DNA from: Brevibacillus brevis
GTDB taxonomy: Bacteria > Bacillota > Bacilli > Brevibacillales > Brevibacillaceae
Length of the DNA: 64,000 bases
NCBI RefSeq assembly: GCF_001039275.2
Contig: NZ_CP030117.1
Span: 738,001 to 802,000, forward strand
Direction of reading: 5' to 3'
Shown: positions 21,426-31,540 of the stretch, in pieces
Layout: each line of letters begins with the position of its first letter
Position numbering within the stretch: position 1 is the first letter of the stretch
Program-made: the position numbers and the translations under genes
Notes under the pieces: generated by a model
What the model was told of the DNA's origin: nothing
Seen by the model: the letters and a program-made list of their open reading frames with translations, nothing else
The model's database searches: none

Positions 21426-22606
21426 TGGGCTCGCATGTCGTTTGGACCGTATTGAAAAAAGAACTGATGGACTTGTTTCGCGATCGCAAGGCGTGGATGG
21501 GGACGCTTCTAGTGCCATTACTGGTCATTCCGTTCGTCTTCTTTTTGCTGGGAACGTCCTATAGCAATGTGGAAAAAGAAGCGAGGGAGTACATCCCGTT
21601 AGCTGTTCAAGGATCATCTTCGTTGATTACGGTTTTGCAAAAAAATCCTGCCGTTCAAATTCTGGAACCGTCTAATCCAGAGCAAGCACTGCACGCGGGG
21701 CAGCTACGCGCTGTTTTGACAATTCCTGCTGGCTTCGATGAGGAGATCGCGGCGGGAAAAACAGCGCAGTTATCGGTTGCCTATGACTCGACCAATCAAA
21801 AGTCTGTCTATGCCCGTACGTTGATCGAGCAGACAGTAGAGGCTTACAGCAAAGATGTCGTAGCGAAAAGGTTGAACCAAGCGGGCTTGTCCGAGCAGAC
21901 GATTCAACCGATTGTCTCCACCTTTCAAAATGCAGCCTCTGAGGAAAGGAAGTCGGGAGGGATGCTGGCTGGCATCATTCCGTTGATGTTGGTAGTCTCG
22001 CTCGCATCCGCGGGAATGGCCGCAGCGAATGATCTCGTCGCTGGTGAGAAAGAGCGGGGAACGCTCGAATCGCTGTTGACGGCGCCGATTGCAGCCCAGC
22101 ACATCCTCACGGCAAAGCTGTTGGCTGTCATGACGATGAGTACCATGGGGGCAGTAGCATCGCTGATTTCTGTCACCCTGGCCATGCGTCTGGGACCAAT
22201 GGGGACGGAAGGAGATCATTTTACACTCGCCTTCTTTTCGCCTGCCACTTTGGTGGTGCTCATCGTGACGATTTTGTTGTTGGCGGCGCTCTTTGCAGGG
22301 TTGGAGCTTGTTTTGAGTACGATTGCCAAGTCTTTTAAAGAGGGGCAGACGTATATGAGTGCTGTCCTATTTTTGGCAATGGTTCCGTCGTATATGCTGA
22401 TGCCAGTCAGTCCGATCGACATCCCTGCGCATTACTACGTGATGCCTGTGTTTAACGGTGTCGCACTGTCCAAGGAAGTGTTTTATGGCAAGGTCGACCC
22501 GATGCATGCGCTCCTGGGGATTGGCTCCTTGCTTGTCTATGTGGTGTTCACTATTTTTCTCGCGTCGCGCATATTCCGCAGAGAAGGAGCGGGGTTAAAG
22601 CACTGA
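21425..22606 (+). CDS. natB: ABC-2 type permease, NatB-like
   Basis: A 393-residue membrane partner of the preceding ATPase. It has one N-terminal transmembrane helix, then an extracytoplasmic domain of about 150 residues, then five or so C-terminal helices. The cytoplasmic loop ANDLVAGEKERGTLESLLTAPI is the hallmark of the ABC-2/NatB group. ATG overlaps the natA TGA by one base. The substrate is inferred only from family resemblance. Confidence 0.85.
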   Translation: MGSHVVWTVLKKELMDLFRDRKAWMGTLLVPLLVIPFVFFLLGTSYSNVEKEAREYIPLAVQGSSSLITVLQKNPAVQILEPSNPEQALHAGQLRAVLTIPAGFDEEIAAGKTAQLSVAYDSTNQKSVYARTLIEQTVEAYSKDVVAKRLNQAGLSEQTIQPIVSTFQNAASEERKSGGMLAGIIPLMLVVSLASAGMAAANDLVAGEKERGTLESLLTAPIAAQHILTAKLLAVMTMSTMGAVASLISVTLAMRLGPMGTEGDHFTLAFFSPATLVVLIVTILLLAALFAGLELVLSTIAKSFKEGQTYMSAVLFLAMVPSYMLMPVSPIDIPAHYYVMPVFNGVALSKEVFYGKVDPMHALLGIGSLLVYVVFTIFLASRIFRREGAGLKH

Positions 22607-22673
22607 ACACGGAAATGAACCTGCCTTGTTGCTTCTTTGGTCGCTGTCATTTCGAGAAAGCTGGTGAAATGTT

Positions 22674-23576
22674 GTGAATCCGCTGTATGTTGGTGTGTTA
22701 TATATTTTCGGATCGGCTGCTGGCTTTGGTGTCATGTCTATTTTCGCTGTGTACGCCTATGAAGCAGGTGTGTCTGTTTCGACACTCTTGTTTTTGCGGT
22801 TTTTATTGGCGACTGCCCTGTTTTTTGGTTTGTTGCTCTGGCGCAAGGAGTCACTTCGCTTGGACAAAAAACAGGTACTCGCGATGTTTTGTCTCGGCGG
22901 GATTTTGTACACGCTGCAATCCCTTAGCTTTTTCTCGGCGGTGCAGTACATCCCGACCTCCATGGCGGCTTTGCTGCTGTACACATTTCCGGTGTTTGTT
23001 GCCATATTGAGCTACTTCGTCGAGAAGGAGCGGTTGACGAAAAAGACTGTCATCGCCATGCTGATTACACTCGTCGGACTTGGACTGGTGCTCGGCTTGT
23101 CATTTGGCGGGATTCAGCCAGTTGGCGTATTGTTGGCTCTTGCTGCGGCGTTGTTTTATTCCGTTTATATTGTCGTGGGGAATCGGGTGGTAAAGGGCGT
23201 TTCGTCCTATGTAACGTCTGCGTACATCGCCCTGTTTGCTACCATTTCTACTTTTTTCATTGCGCTAAAAGACGGAGGTGTTGATCTGTCTTTTGCGGTA
23301 CAAGGGTGGTGGGCGCTGCTGGGGATCGTTGTTTTTTCTACGGTGGTCGCCATCAGTTTTTTCTTCCGCGGCTTGCAACTGATCGGGTCAACCAAAGCGT
23401 CGGTGCTAAGTACGCTGGAGCCTGTTGTCACGTTTGGGTTTTCGGCGTTGTTGTTTGGCGAAGCCTTTAGCCTGCTCCAACTGTTGGGAGGATGTGCAGT
23501 GCTCGTCGGTGCTGCGCTGATTGTTTCGGGGAAAGGCGGGGAGTCAGAGCTGGCACCCAGTCAGGCTTCTTCATAA
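22674..23576 (+). CDS. EamA family (DMT superfamily) transporter
   Basis: 300 residues with ten predicted transmembrane helices formed from two EamA repeats. The first repeat contains FLRFLLATALFFGLLLWR and the second GVVFSTVVAISFFFRGLQLI followed by the typical STLEPVVTFGFSALLFGE. A GTG start is used. Members export metabolites such as amino acids or nucleosides; the substrate here is unknown. It is convergent with the ROK kinase gene and separated by a shared hairpin. Confidence 0.85.
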   Translation: MNPLYVGVLYIFGSAAGFGVMSIFAVYAYEAGVSVSTLLFLRFLLATALFFGLLLWRKESLRLDKKQVLAMFCLGGILYTLQSLSFFSAVQYIPTSMAALLLYTFPVFVAILSYFVEKERLTKKTVIAMLITLVGLGLVLGLSFGGIQPVGVLLALAAALFYSVYIVVGNRVVKGVSSYVTSAYIALFATISTFFIALKDGGVDLSFAVQGWWALLGIVVFSTVVAISFFFRGLQLIGSTKASVLSTLEPVVTFGFSALLFGEAFSLLQLLGGCAVLVGAALIVSGKGGESELAPSQASS

Positions 23577-23585
23577 GGTTATACC

Positions 23586-23640
23586 AAAAAGACGCTCTTG
23601 CTGTGAGACTTCACGTGCAGGAGCGTCCATTTTCTTTTTA
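23586..23640. terminator. Bidirectional terminator
   Basis: GACGCTC (23591-23597) and GAGCGTC (23621-23627) form a stem with further pairing inside. A-rich and T-rich flanks serve both the EamA gene and the convergent ROK kinase gene. Confidence 0.65.
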
Positions 23641-23650
23641 TGTGGCCCGA

Positions 23651-24625
23651 TCAGGATTCGTTCATCTGTGAGCGGATTAACCAGCCCGCACCGTACACAC
23701 CCGCATCATTGCCGAGTTCGGCCGGAACGATCTCTGTGGACTCGACGACGTAGGTGAATGGAACAAAGCGTTTGAATGATTCACGAATTCGGGAAAAGAG
23801 GAAATCACCGGCTGCAGCCACGCCTCCACCGATCATAAACTTCGCGGGATTCAGTACATTCGCCAAATGAGAGAGAGCGAGACCGAGATAGAGCGCCACT
23901 TGATCGATAATCGCGAGAGCCGCTGCGTCTCCTGCTACGGCTGCTTCGAGGACATCCTTGGCGGCAATGTTTCCTTTGGCGGCTAGTACAGCGGCAAGCG
24001 CCGGGCTTGATCCATTCGTAGCTGCAAAGCGCCCTTCACGAATGATAGCAGTCGCAGACGTATATGTTTCGAGGCAACCTGTTTTGCCGCAATTGCAGGG
24101 GGCACCGCTATCCGGGGTCATGGTGATGTGACCGATTTCGCCCCCAACACCGTTGATGCCATGGATGACCTTTCCATTCAAAATGACGCCTCCCCCTACA
24201 CCGGTGCCGAGTGTAATCAGAACGAGGTCTTGCGCCCCTTGGCCTGCACCTTGCCACATTTCTCCGAGAGCTGCGACATTGGCATCGTTGTCGACCGCGA
24301 CTGGCAGACCTGTAAGGGCTTCCAATTTTTCTTTTAATAAAACGGGTTGGCGCCAGTGAAGATTCACCGCTTGGAAGACGATTCCCTTCTCGCCATCGAC
24401 GGGGCCGGGTACTCCCACACCGATTCCGCAGACTTGTGAAAGAGAATAGTCATGCTGCCCAAGAAGATCATGAGACATGTCTACGATTTTTTGCAAAATG
24501 CCATCCTCGCCGTCCGCAACAGGCGTCGGTTCTTGGGTTTTTGTAACCAGCTCGCCGTCTGGCGTAATCAAAGCCATCTTGATTGCAGTGCCACCCACAT
24601 CTACTCCCACGATGATCTTCTTCAC
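23651..24625 (-). CDS. glcK: ROK family glucokinase
   Basis: A 324-residue sugar kinase producing glucose-6-phosphate. The ATP-binding motif IVGVDVGGTAIKMALI is at the N-terminus, the catalytic region contains VAVDNDANVAALGE, and the ROK zinc site CNCGKTGCLE is intact. GTG at 24625 lies 6 bases after GGGGAG. An ATG at 24655 would add ten residues before the conserved start and is less likely. It is divergent from the lipid kinase gene. Confidence 0.9.
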   Translation of the reverse strand: MKKIIVGVDVGGTAIKMALITPDGELVTKTQEPTPVADGEDGILQKIVDMSHDLLGQHDYSLSQVCGIGVGVPGPVDGEKGIVFQAVNLHWRQPVLLKEKLEALTGLPVAVDNDANVAALGEMWQGAGQGAQDLVLITLGTGVGGGVILNGKVIHGINGVGGEIGHITMTPDSGAPCNCGKTGCLETYTSATAIIREGRFAATNGSSPALAAVLAAKGNIAAKDVLEAAVAGDAAALAIIDQVALYLGLALSHLANVLNPAKFMIGGGVAAAGDFLFSRIRESFKRFVPFTYVVESTEIVPAELGNDAGVYGAGWLIRSQMNES

Positions 24626-24767
24626 AAGCGTCTCCCCTATCTCCTTGTTTTCCATCTTTTTCTATCTTATCACGCGATATGGAGCATAGCGATTCCCAAA
24701 AATGGCTATACAGGATATGATGGAAGAGAGTACCCCCGTGAGCGAGGGAAGGAAGAAGGGATCTGCC

Positions 24768-25658
24768 TTGAAACGAGCCAGATTAATCTACAATCCAAGC
24801 TCCGGCCGGGAGATCGTGCGTCGGCGATTGCCGGAAATCCTCGATTTAATGGAGTCGGCCGGATATGAAACTTCATGCCATGCGACCAGAGGGGAAGATG
24901 ATGCGACAGAAGAAGCTGCTCGTGCAGTAGCTCGCGGTTTTGACGTCATCCTGGCCGCTGGTGGAGATGGAACCATATATGAAGTAGTCAATGGGATGGC
25001 AGAGCATAAAGCACGTCCATCTCTTGGAATAATCCCCTGCGGAACAAGTAATGATTTTGCCCGAGCGGTCGGTATACCGAAATCGATCACGCGTGCAACG
25101 GAGATTGTCGCCAAGGGCAAGAAAAAACGCATTGACCTGGGGCGCATCAACAACCGCTATTTTATGAATATCGCGGGTGGCGGCTCGCTGACGAATTTGA
25201 CCTACGAGGTCCCGAGCAAGCTGAAAACGCTAATCGGACAAATGGCGTATTACGTCAAAGGATTGGAGAAGCTGCCGTCGCTGCACCCGATCCGTGTTCG
25301 TCTGGAGAGCCGCAAAGAGGTGCTGCTGGATGAAGAAATCATGGTGTTCCTCATCGCCAATAGCCGCTCGGTAGGCGGTTTTGACAACATCGCTCCGGAA
25401 GCCGATTTGTCAGACGGCAAGCTAGATGTCATCGTCGTGAAGAAGTTGAATATTGCGGAGTTTATTCGCTTGGCGACACAGGCAGTTCGCGGCGAGCACC
25501 TGAAGGACCCAAACATCCTGTATTTCCAGGCAGATTACATCAAAGCCACTTCGCCGGGCGGAGAGACGGTTCAGCTCAATCTGGACGGAGAGCTGGGCGG
25601 ACAGTTGCCTTGCGTGGTGGAAGCATTGCCGGGGCATATCGAGTTGTTCGTCCCGTAA
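24768..25658 (+). CDS. dagK: Diacylglycerol kinase, DgkB type
   Basis: A soluble lipid kinase with the NAD-kinase/DAGK catalytic domain. It carries LIYNPSSGREIV, the nucleotide-binding AAGGDGTIYEVVNGMAE and GTSNDFARAVGIP. The TTG at 24768 gives the N-terminus LKRARLIYNPSSGRE matching Bacillus DgkB and follows AAGGGAT. An ATG at 24702 would add 22 non-conserved residues. The role is recycling diacylglycerol, released during lipoteichoic acid synthesis, to phosphatidic acid. It lies upstream of the RlmD-type gene, a common pairing in Bacilli. Confidence 0.9.
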   Translation: MKRARLIYNPSSGREIVRRRLPEILDLMESAGYETSCHATRGEDDATEEAARAVARGFDVILAAGGDGTIYEVVNGMAEHKARPSLGIIPCGTSNDFARAVGIPKSITRATEIVAKGKKKRIDLGRINNRYFMNIAGGGSLTNLTYEVPSKLKTLIGQMAYYVKGLEKLPSLHPIRVRLESRKEVLLDEEIMVFLIANSRSVGGFDNIAPEADLSDGKLDVIVVKKLNIAEFIRLATQAVRGEHLKDPNILYFQADYIKATSPGGETVQLNLDGELGGQLPCVVEALPGHIELFVP

Positions 25659-25776
25659 GAAGATAGTAAAATGAATAGCAATAGCCGTGGGGATGCCGCT
25701 TTTCGCTGTGCATCCCTGCATGCTTCCAGGAGCGAAAACGAAAACCTATAGAGCAAGATAAAAGGAGCAATAGATA

Positions 25777-27207
25777 GTGGCGAAGACAACAAAGAAGCGG
25801 CGCGGTCCGCATCCGACAGCCAAAGTGGAGCTGGACGTCCCTGTACGTGTCGGACAAACCGTGGAAGTGGAGATAACCGGACTGAACCACGAAGGAGCAG
25901 GAGTCGGCCGGATTGAAGGATATACGCTGTTCGTGGATGGCGCACTTGCAGGAGAGCGGGTTCATGCGCGCGTCGATCATGTGAAGAAAAACTTCGGCTT
26001 TGCCAAGCTGACGGAAGTAGTAGAAGCGAGTACCCATCGCTTCCAGCCGCCCTGTCCACTGTACGACCGTTGCGGTGGCTGTTCGTTACAGCATCTCGCA
26101 TACGAGGAACAGCTACGTCACAAGCAGCAAATCGTGCGGGACAACCTGCGGCGCATTGGCGGTTTCCAAGTCGAAGGGGAAGGGGCTATTACCGTTCATC
26201 CGACACTTGGTATGAGTGATCCGTGGCGCTATCGCAACAAAGCACAAGTACCGATTGGCGAGGAAAACGGGGCGTTAGTCGGTGGCTTTTACGCGGAGAA
26301 ATCTCACTCGATCATCGACATGAACGAATGCCTCATCCAGCACCAGGCGAATGATGAAGCAGTGGCAGCCGTGAAGCAGGCGGCGACCAAGCTGAATATC
26401 AAAGCATATGATGAGGTACGCAATACCGGATTGCTCCGCCATGTGGTTGTAAAGGTGGGCGTAAAGACTGGGGAAGTCATGGTCGTGCTCGTAACGACTG
26501 AGGAGCAGATTCCGCAGCGAGATGAGCTGGTGGAAGCGATTCGTGCACAGGTAGCTGGCGTGACGAGTATCGTGCAGAACATCAACCCGGATAAGACGAA
26601 TGTTATTTTTGGCAAAAAGACCGTGACGCTCTGGGGCAGTGATGTAATTTACGATTATATCGGCCCGATCAAGTTTGCCATTTCGGCACGTTCGTTTTAT
26701 CAGGTCAATCCTGCTCAGACAGAGGTGCTGTACAACAAGACGCTGGAGTACGCGGGTGCGACTGGTACGGAGACGGTCATTGATGCGTATTGCGGCATCG
26801 GGACGATTTCGCTCTTTTTGGCGCAGAAGTCCAAGCATGTGTACGGTGTGGAGATCGTGCCGGAAGCAATTGCGGATGCGAATCGGAATGCGCAGTTGAA
26901 TGGTGTGGAGAATGCGACGTTTGAGGCAGGGCCTGCGGAGGTTGTCATTCCTGCTTGGAAAGAGAAGGGCATACGGGCGGATGTGATTGTGGTTGACCCG
27001 CCGCGCAAAGGCTGTGATGAGGCGTTGTTGACGACGATTTTGGAGATGCAGCCGGAGAGAGTGGTTTATGTTTCGTGTAATCCTTCTACGTTGGCAAGGG
27101 ATTTGAAGGTGCTTTCTGACAGTTATACAGTGAAGGAAGTGCAGCCGGTGGATATGTTTCCGCATACGGGGCATGTGGAGTGCTGTGTGCTACTGGTGAG
27201 GGAATAG
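25777..27207 (+). CDS. rlmD: 23S rRNA (uracil-5-)-methyltransferase, RlmD/RlmCD type
   Basis: 476 residues. An N-terminal TRAM domain (EVEITGLNHEGAGVGRIEGY) precedes iron-sulphur cysteines (CPLYDRCGGC plus a likely fourth in MNECLI). The SAM domain has VIDAYCGIGTISLFLA, DPPRKGCDEALL and the catalytic Cys in VYVSCNPSTLARDL. It ends in FPHTGHVECCVLLVRE. A GTG start follows AAAGGAG. Its 3' end is the boundary of the downstream AT-rich island, where degraded copies of its last codons recur. This 3' end is a known integration site for mobile elements in Firmicutes, notably streptococcal ICEs at rum/rlmCD. Confidence 0.94.
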   Translation: MAKTTKKRRGPHPTAKVELDVPVRVGQTVEVEITGLNHEGAGVGRIEGYTLFVDGALAGERVHARVDHVKKNFGFAKLTEVVEASTHRFQPPCPLYDRCGGCSLQHLAYEEQLRHKQQIVRDNLRRIGGFQVEGEGAITVHPTLGMSDPWRYRNKAQVPIGEENGALVGGFYAEKSHSIIDMNECLIQHQANDEAVAAVKQAATKLNIKAYDEVRNTGLLRHVVVKVGVKTGEVMVVLVTTEEQIPQRDELVEAIRAQVAGVTSIVQNINPDKTNVIFGKKTVTLWGSDVIYDYIGPIKFAISARSFYQVNPAQTEVLYNKTLEYAGATGTETVIDAYCGIGTISLFLAQKSKHVYGVEIVPEAIADANRNAQLNGVENATFEAGPAEVVIPAWKEKGIRADVIVVDPPRKGCDEALLTTILEMQPERVVYVSCNPSTLARDLKVLSDSYTVKEVQPVDMFPHTGHVECCVLLVRE

Positions 27208-27578
27208 TTGCAGAAAACAAAAATAGTCCGCTGCTGCCGTACAAAGTCTGCCACTTAGCAAAATAAGTTGCCGTTGAGTCGACCGAATTTCAGGCATGTA
27301 CCCTGATTTTCGTTCGGCTCTTTATCCTTCTTTTCCTCTTGCGTCTCCAAATTGAGAGCTTCGACCCTCTTGTCTTATCAACTTTTCTAGATTTTTTAAC
27401 CTGTTATTTTCCCTAACCTTAAAAATCTCTATCGTCATGTATGTAATTGATTTATATTAAAGTGGAGGAAATTTCTGTATAATAAATCTACTATAGCCTT
27501 TGATGTGCATAGGGAGTCTACATATTTGATGTTTTTATTTCTCTATCAGTAGGAACTTATATGGACGGAGGAATATCG
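27208..27578. other. Left boundary of AT-rich island, no gene seen
   Basis: GC falls sharply here. An imperfect hairpin (TTTCAGG/CCCTGATTTT at about 27289-27316) may be the old rlmD terminator. A TATAAT box at 27478-27483 could be the -10 of the next gene, but no good -35 is seen. No coding potential is recognised. Confidence 0.5.
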
Positions 27579-30500
27579 TTGGTTAATTATAACTATCACA
27601 AATTATTAGAACCTATGGAGTTTCAAAAATTCTCAAGAGATGTCATACAAATGAGAGACAATATTTTTTTAGAGTCATATAAAGAAGGAAAGGATCAAGG
27701 GATTGATGGAGGCTACTTTCACCAAGGCAGTACGATTATTTTTCAAGCGAAAAGATGGAAGTGCGACTATAGAACCCTATATAGACATCTCAAAAATGTT
27801 GAAAGAGAAAAAGTCGAAAAATTAAATCCTGATAGGTACATTTTGGCGATAGCAATGGATCTTTCTCGGCTAGAAAAAGACAAAATTAAAGAATTATTTC
27901 ATCCTTATATTAAAAGTAGCGATGACATTCTTTGTGAAAGTGATTTTAATAATTTGCTTGGGCAAGACAAATATAAATCGATAGAAAAAAAATACTATAA
28001 ATTATGGATGCCAAGTACCAATGTGTTGCAAAATTTGTTAAACAGCACGCAACACGGTGTGTTGTTATATGAATCTGCAAGAGAATTTGAGGAAGCCTTG
28101 AGAAGAGCGGAAGTATTCGTGAAGACGAAACCATACAATAATGCACTAAAAAAACTTGAGGAAAAGAAAGTTGTTCTTATTTCAGGGGAACCTGGAGTAG
28201 GGAAGACCTCAATTGCATATCAACTGGGAAGATATTTTATTCAAAGCAAAAGATATACAGCTTTCTATTGGGTTAAATCGGTAGATGATATTTATGTGGC
28301 ATTAAGAAGTGAAGAAAAAAAAGTTATTTTATTTGATGATTTTTGGGGAAGCATTTTTCAAGAGAGTTCAGTTTCTGGAAAAGATGAGCAGCGGTTGGCA
28401 AAAATTATTGAACGAATAAAAGACGACAAAAATAGCGTCTTAATATTAACGACTAGAGAATATATTTTAAAACAAGGTTTTAAAAAGCATGCAGACCTTA
28501 AAGACGTAGTTGAAAAGTATAAGCTTGAGTGTAGGTTGGATGAATATAGAGATGTTGAAAAAGTAAAGATTTTTTTTGGGCATTTAAAACAGTCAAAATT
28601 AACTTGGCAACAAACAGAAGAAATGTTTCACGAACACAAAAAAATAGTAAAGCATGCCAATTATAATCCACGAATCATTGAAATGTTTCTACGGAATGTT
28701 GATATAAAAGAACATCCCCAAGAATTTGTGGAAAATTTTTGGGATTATTTAGAGTGCCCTGAAAATTTTTGGCAAGCTATATTTAATAATCTATCAACAG
28801 AGGCAAAGTTATTATCTATAATTTTATTAATTTCACCAATACCCATCCAGAGTAATAATCTAAAGGAAATGTATAATAGATGCCTGAAACAAATGGATAA
28901 TGTAATTGAAAAAAAGAGTTTTCAGGAATGCATTGCAGAATTAGAGAGAACGGTTATTAAATCACTAGCTTTTGAAGAAGAGAGTACCATTATTATCAAA
29001 TTTCAAAATCCTTCGGTACAAGAATATTTACATAGTTACTTACATCATCATATAGATCATTATTTTGATATTTTATTACATGGAATGTGTTATTACAATC
29101 AATTAGTATATTTATTAACTGATTTCTCTAATGACCTATCAGATGAGAAATATAGAATAGTATTGAAGAAGTGTATTGATAATTTTGAATCAATGCCTCG
29201 GATTACGAAAAATTTTATGGATTTTTTAGATGATAATGAGTTTGAATACTTCGAGGCTAAAATAAACGGAAATAGTACATTTCATCAATTTTATGATTTG
29301 ATATGTTGTTATGGAATTAGGAAGCTAAGCGAGTATCAAGCTTTTTTTGAAAAGTATATAAAAAAATTCAGTAGCCAATTAGGAAATTTCGACCTGGTAA
29401 TTGAAGATGAAGATCTTGATATTTATCCTCATGTGATAAAAAAGTGTATCTCCATTGGAATTTCCTTTAGTGGTTTAAATATAATCAAAGCTTATTATGA
29501 TAGAATTTGTTATGAAAATCGGTTTCTAGACATCATTGATTTTAAGGGGGTTTTTCCCAAGGAGTATCAAGTTTTCCTCACAGACTATAGAGAGAAAATT
29601 AAAACTTATTTGGAAGAATATTATATTGACAAGCTGTATTATTATTTGGAAATGGATGATGTATCGCATTTCAAATATTTATGTTCCGAAATTCCTGAGC
29701 AGTTGGATATTTACGGACTCGCATATACTTCGGAGTTTAAATCAATAATTGAAGAATATTTGGGGGCATTGGATGAAGCTGCTGCGGTAGTAGAAGAATG
29801 TGATGATTATCAAGAAGAGAATCAAGTTGGAGAATCAGAATTAGCCTATAATGAAGTAGTTAATATTTTCAAAAACGATATATTTGGCGAAAATTCTTTC
29901 TTTTGGGAAGAAGATTTACAAGATTATATTCGAAATAGTGTTTTAAGTGAGTCTTTAAAAAACGAACTGATAGAATTAAAAGAAAAGGACGAATGCTGGT
30001 ATATTCATGAATTTTTAAAAGATGAAATGTCATTTTTGTTTCTAGAACGAAACTTAATTGACGAGGGAGTGTTATATAAGAATGCAATGTTGTTTACTTT
30101 TCAGCTAATCGCCAATATGTCATCCTGTAGTGATATACCCAACCAACAATTAATTGGATTTCTTATAGAGATTTGTCCAGATATTATGTATCGCGAAAAT
30201 GCAATGTTAACCAAAGAAGAAATAATGTCGACGGAAGCATACAAAATACATTTTGAAGATGAGGAACGATTTTTTGAGCAACTAGTAAAATGCGGATTGT
30301 TTGTTGAACAAGGAAAATGGTACGAATTAGTCAATATCCTTCTTGTTATGATGCCGTTTGGTTTGTTTATCGCAAGTTTGGAACAGGAAGATAAAATTGA
30401 TTATTATAATTCTATGAATATGGAAAAAGAATGGCCAGTATTACGAGTTAGAAAAAAGAAAACAAGTGCAGTGGAGGGTAACATTTATACAGCAGATATA

Positions 30501-30980
30501 GGATTCTATTATTTTAAAAACACTGATTGGGAAAGAGTGTTTTTTAAGATGTTCTTTGAGTTTGATCAGGCTGATTATCTTGAATATTACGTAATACCGA
30601 TGACTCATACTTATTTCCAGGAAGTAAACAGGGATACAGACATAGAGACAGTTGCAATTGTTCTTAAGAATTTGGAATTTACGATCGACATTAATAGGAA
30701 TGGTGAAAATGTTGGTGATCAGATGTCTGTACCTCCAGTGTGGAGAGTCATTGAAAGTCTTGATATTGGATACATTTTTGACTTGGTCCCTTATAATTTC
30801 TCAGAGGAGCAAATGAATTATATAGCTAAAAAGTTTGAAATAATCCGGGAAGGAGAAAGTGAAATATATCGTATTAATTTTGGACGATTAGAGAATACAG
30901 AGATAATCTCGGAATTAGAAATAGATATATCTGCTCAGAGAGTCTTCAAAAAAATATATGAAGTTCTGCAAATTTGTTAG
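27579..30980 (+). CDS. PD-(D/E)xK nuclease-STAND NTPase protein, candidate Avs-like antiphage sensor
   Basis: A protein of 1133 residues. Residues about 10-150 read as an Mrr/REase-like PD-(D/E)xK domain with GIDGG and IIFQAKRWK as active-site strands. Next is a STAND-type P-loop NTPase with Walker A GEPGVGKTS (about 203-211), Walker B VILFDDFWGS and the arginine-bearing LILTTREY, close to the nSTAND3 group. The remaining 700 residues are helical, acidic and without recognised repeats, as in target-sensing C-termini. A TTG start at 27579 lies 7 bases after CGGAGG; the ATG at 27561 overlaps that site. The gene is about 30% GC, unlike its core neighbours. Antiviral function is inferred from architecture and island context. 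Confidence 0.75.
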   Translation: MVNYNYHKLLEPMEFQKFSRDVIQMRDNIFLESYKEGKDQGIDGGYFHQGSTIIFQAKRWKCDYRTLYRHLKNVEREKVEKLNPDRYILAIAMDLSRLEKDKIKELFHPYIKSSDDILCESDFNNLLGQDKYKSIEKKYYKLWMPSTNVLQNLLNSTQHGVLLYESAREFEEALRRAEVFVKTKPYNNALKKLEEKKVVLISGEPGVGKTSIAYQLGRYFIQSKRYTAFYWVKSVDDIYVALRSEEKKVILFDDFWGSIFQESSVSGKDEQRLAKIIERIKDDKNSVLILTTREYILKQGFKKHADLKDVVEKYKLECRLDEYRDVEKVKIFFGHLKQSKLTWQQTEEMFHEHKKIVKHANYNPRIIEMFLRNVDIKEHPQEFVENFWDYLECPENFWQAIFNNLSTEAKLLSIILLISPIPIQSNNLKEMYNRCLKQMDNVIEKKSFQECIAELERTVIKSLAFEEESTIIIKFQNPSVQEYLHSYLHHHIDHYFDILLHGMCYYNQLVYLLTDFSNDLSDEKYRIVLKKCIDNFESMPRITKNFMDFLDDNEFEYFEAKINGNSTFHQFYDLICCYGIRKLSEYQAFFEKYIKKFSSQLGNFDLVIEDEDLDIYPHVIKKCISIGISFSGLNIIKAYYDRICYENRFLDIIDFKGVFPKEYQVFLTDYREKIKTYLEEYYIDKLYYYLEMDDVSHFKYLCSEIPEQLDIYGLAYTSEFKSIIEEYLGALDEAAAVVEECDDYQEENQVGESELAYNEVVNIFKNDIFGENSFFWEEDLQDYIRNSVLSESLKNELIELKEKDECWYIHEFLKDEMSFLFLERNLIDEGVLYKNAMLFTFQLIANMSSCSDIPNQQLIGFLIEICPDIMYRENAMLTKEEIMSTEAYKIHFEDEERFFEQLVKCGLFVEQGKWYELVNILLVMMPFGLFIASLEQEDKIDYYNSMNMEKEWPVLRVRKKKTSAVEGNIYTADIGFYYFKNTDWERVFFKMFFEFDQADYLEYYVIPMTHTYFQEVNRDTDIETVAIVLKNLEFTIDINRNGENVGDQMSVPPVWRVIESLDIGYIFDLVPYNFSEEQMNYIAKKFEIIREGESEIYRINFGRLENTEIISELEIDISAQRVFKKIYEVLQIC

Positions 30981-31086
30981 TCAAATTAATAAACAATTAG
31001 ATTGTGGTTTTGGCTAGGGCGTCTAAAGACCGTATATTAAAAAGATTAAAAACAATAAAACAAGCAAATACAGTCTCATCAAGGCA

Positions 31087-31146
31087 GTCAATTTTACGCA
31101 ATCCACACATGTGGAGTGTTGCTCACTGTAGGTGAGAAAAGAATAA
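31087..31146 (+). pseudogene. Remnant of the rlmD 3' end, copy 1
   Basis: In frame this reads VNFTQSTHVECCSL, a stop, then VRKE and a stop. It corresponds to FPHTGHVECCVLLVRE at the end of the intact gene. Only the last approximately 20 codons survive. It is followed within 30 bp by a terminator, as expected for a displaced gene end at an integration site. Confidence 0.6.
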
Positions 31147-31169
31147 TATTAAGATGAATTGGTGCTCAG

Positions 31170-31197
31170 GCCCTTCCCATATATGGAAGGGTTTTTG
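31170..31197 (+). terminator. Terminator after rlmD remnant 1
   Basis: CCCTTCC (31171-31177) pairs with GGAAGGG (31185-31191), followed by TTTTTGATT. Confidence 0.75.
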
Positions 31198-31233
31198 ATT
31201 TAATATACCGAACTTTATTGAAGGAGGAGTTTA

Positions 31234-31473
31234 AATGCAGAATTTGCGTACTTTAAATAATTATGTGGTCAAACTGGTGACAACAAACATTGTATCGAAT
31301 TCGTTACAGGTGGAAAAAATCAGGTTGGAGTTATTGTAGATGTAGAGACTTGGCAAAATTATTTACATAAATATCATTGGACTGCAATCAAAAAGGATAA
31401 TTATATCTATGTAAAAACGAGTGTTAACAAGTACTCTGTACGACTACATAGAATGATAATTGAAAATGAATAA
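31234..31473 (+). pseudogene. Frameshifted, truncated HNH homing-endonuclease-like gene
   Basis: A GGAGGAG site precedes ATG at 31234, which opens MQNLRTLNNYVVKL. After a frameshift near 31275 the reading continues DNKHCIEFVTGGKNQVGVIV, then DVETWQNYLHKYHWTAIKK and KYSVRLHRMIIENE before a stop. This is the N-terminal half of NUMOD/HNH endonucleases such as phage homing enzymes. The catalytic HNH half is missing. Confidence 0.5.
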
Positions 31474-31540
31474 TTGACTATTTGGTAATGCTGAACTCTG
31501 TAGCCTAAAAGAGTAGTTAAAAGGCTTTCAGTGTTTACAG

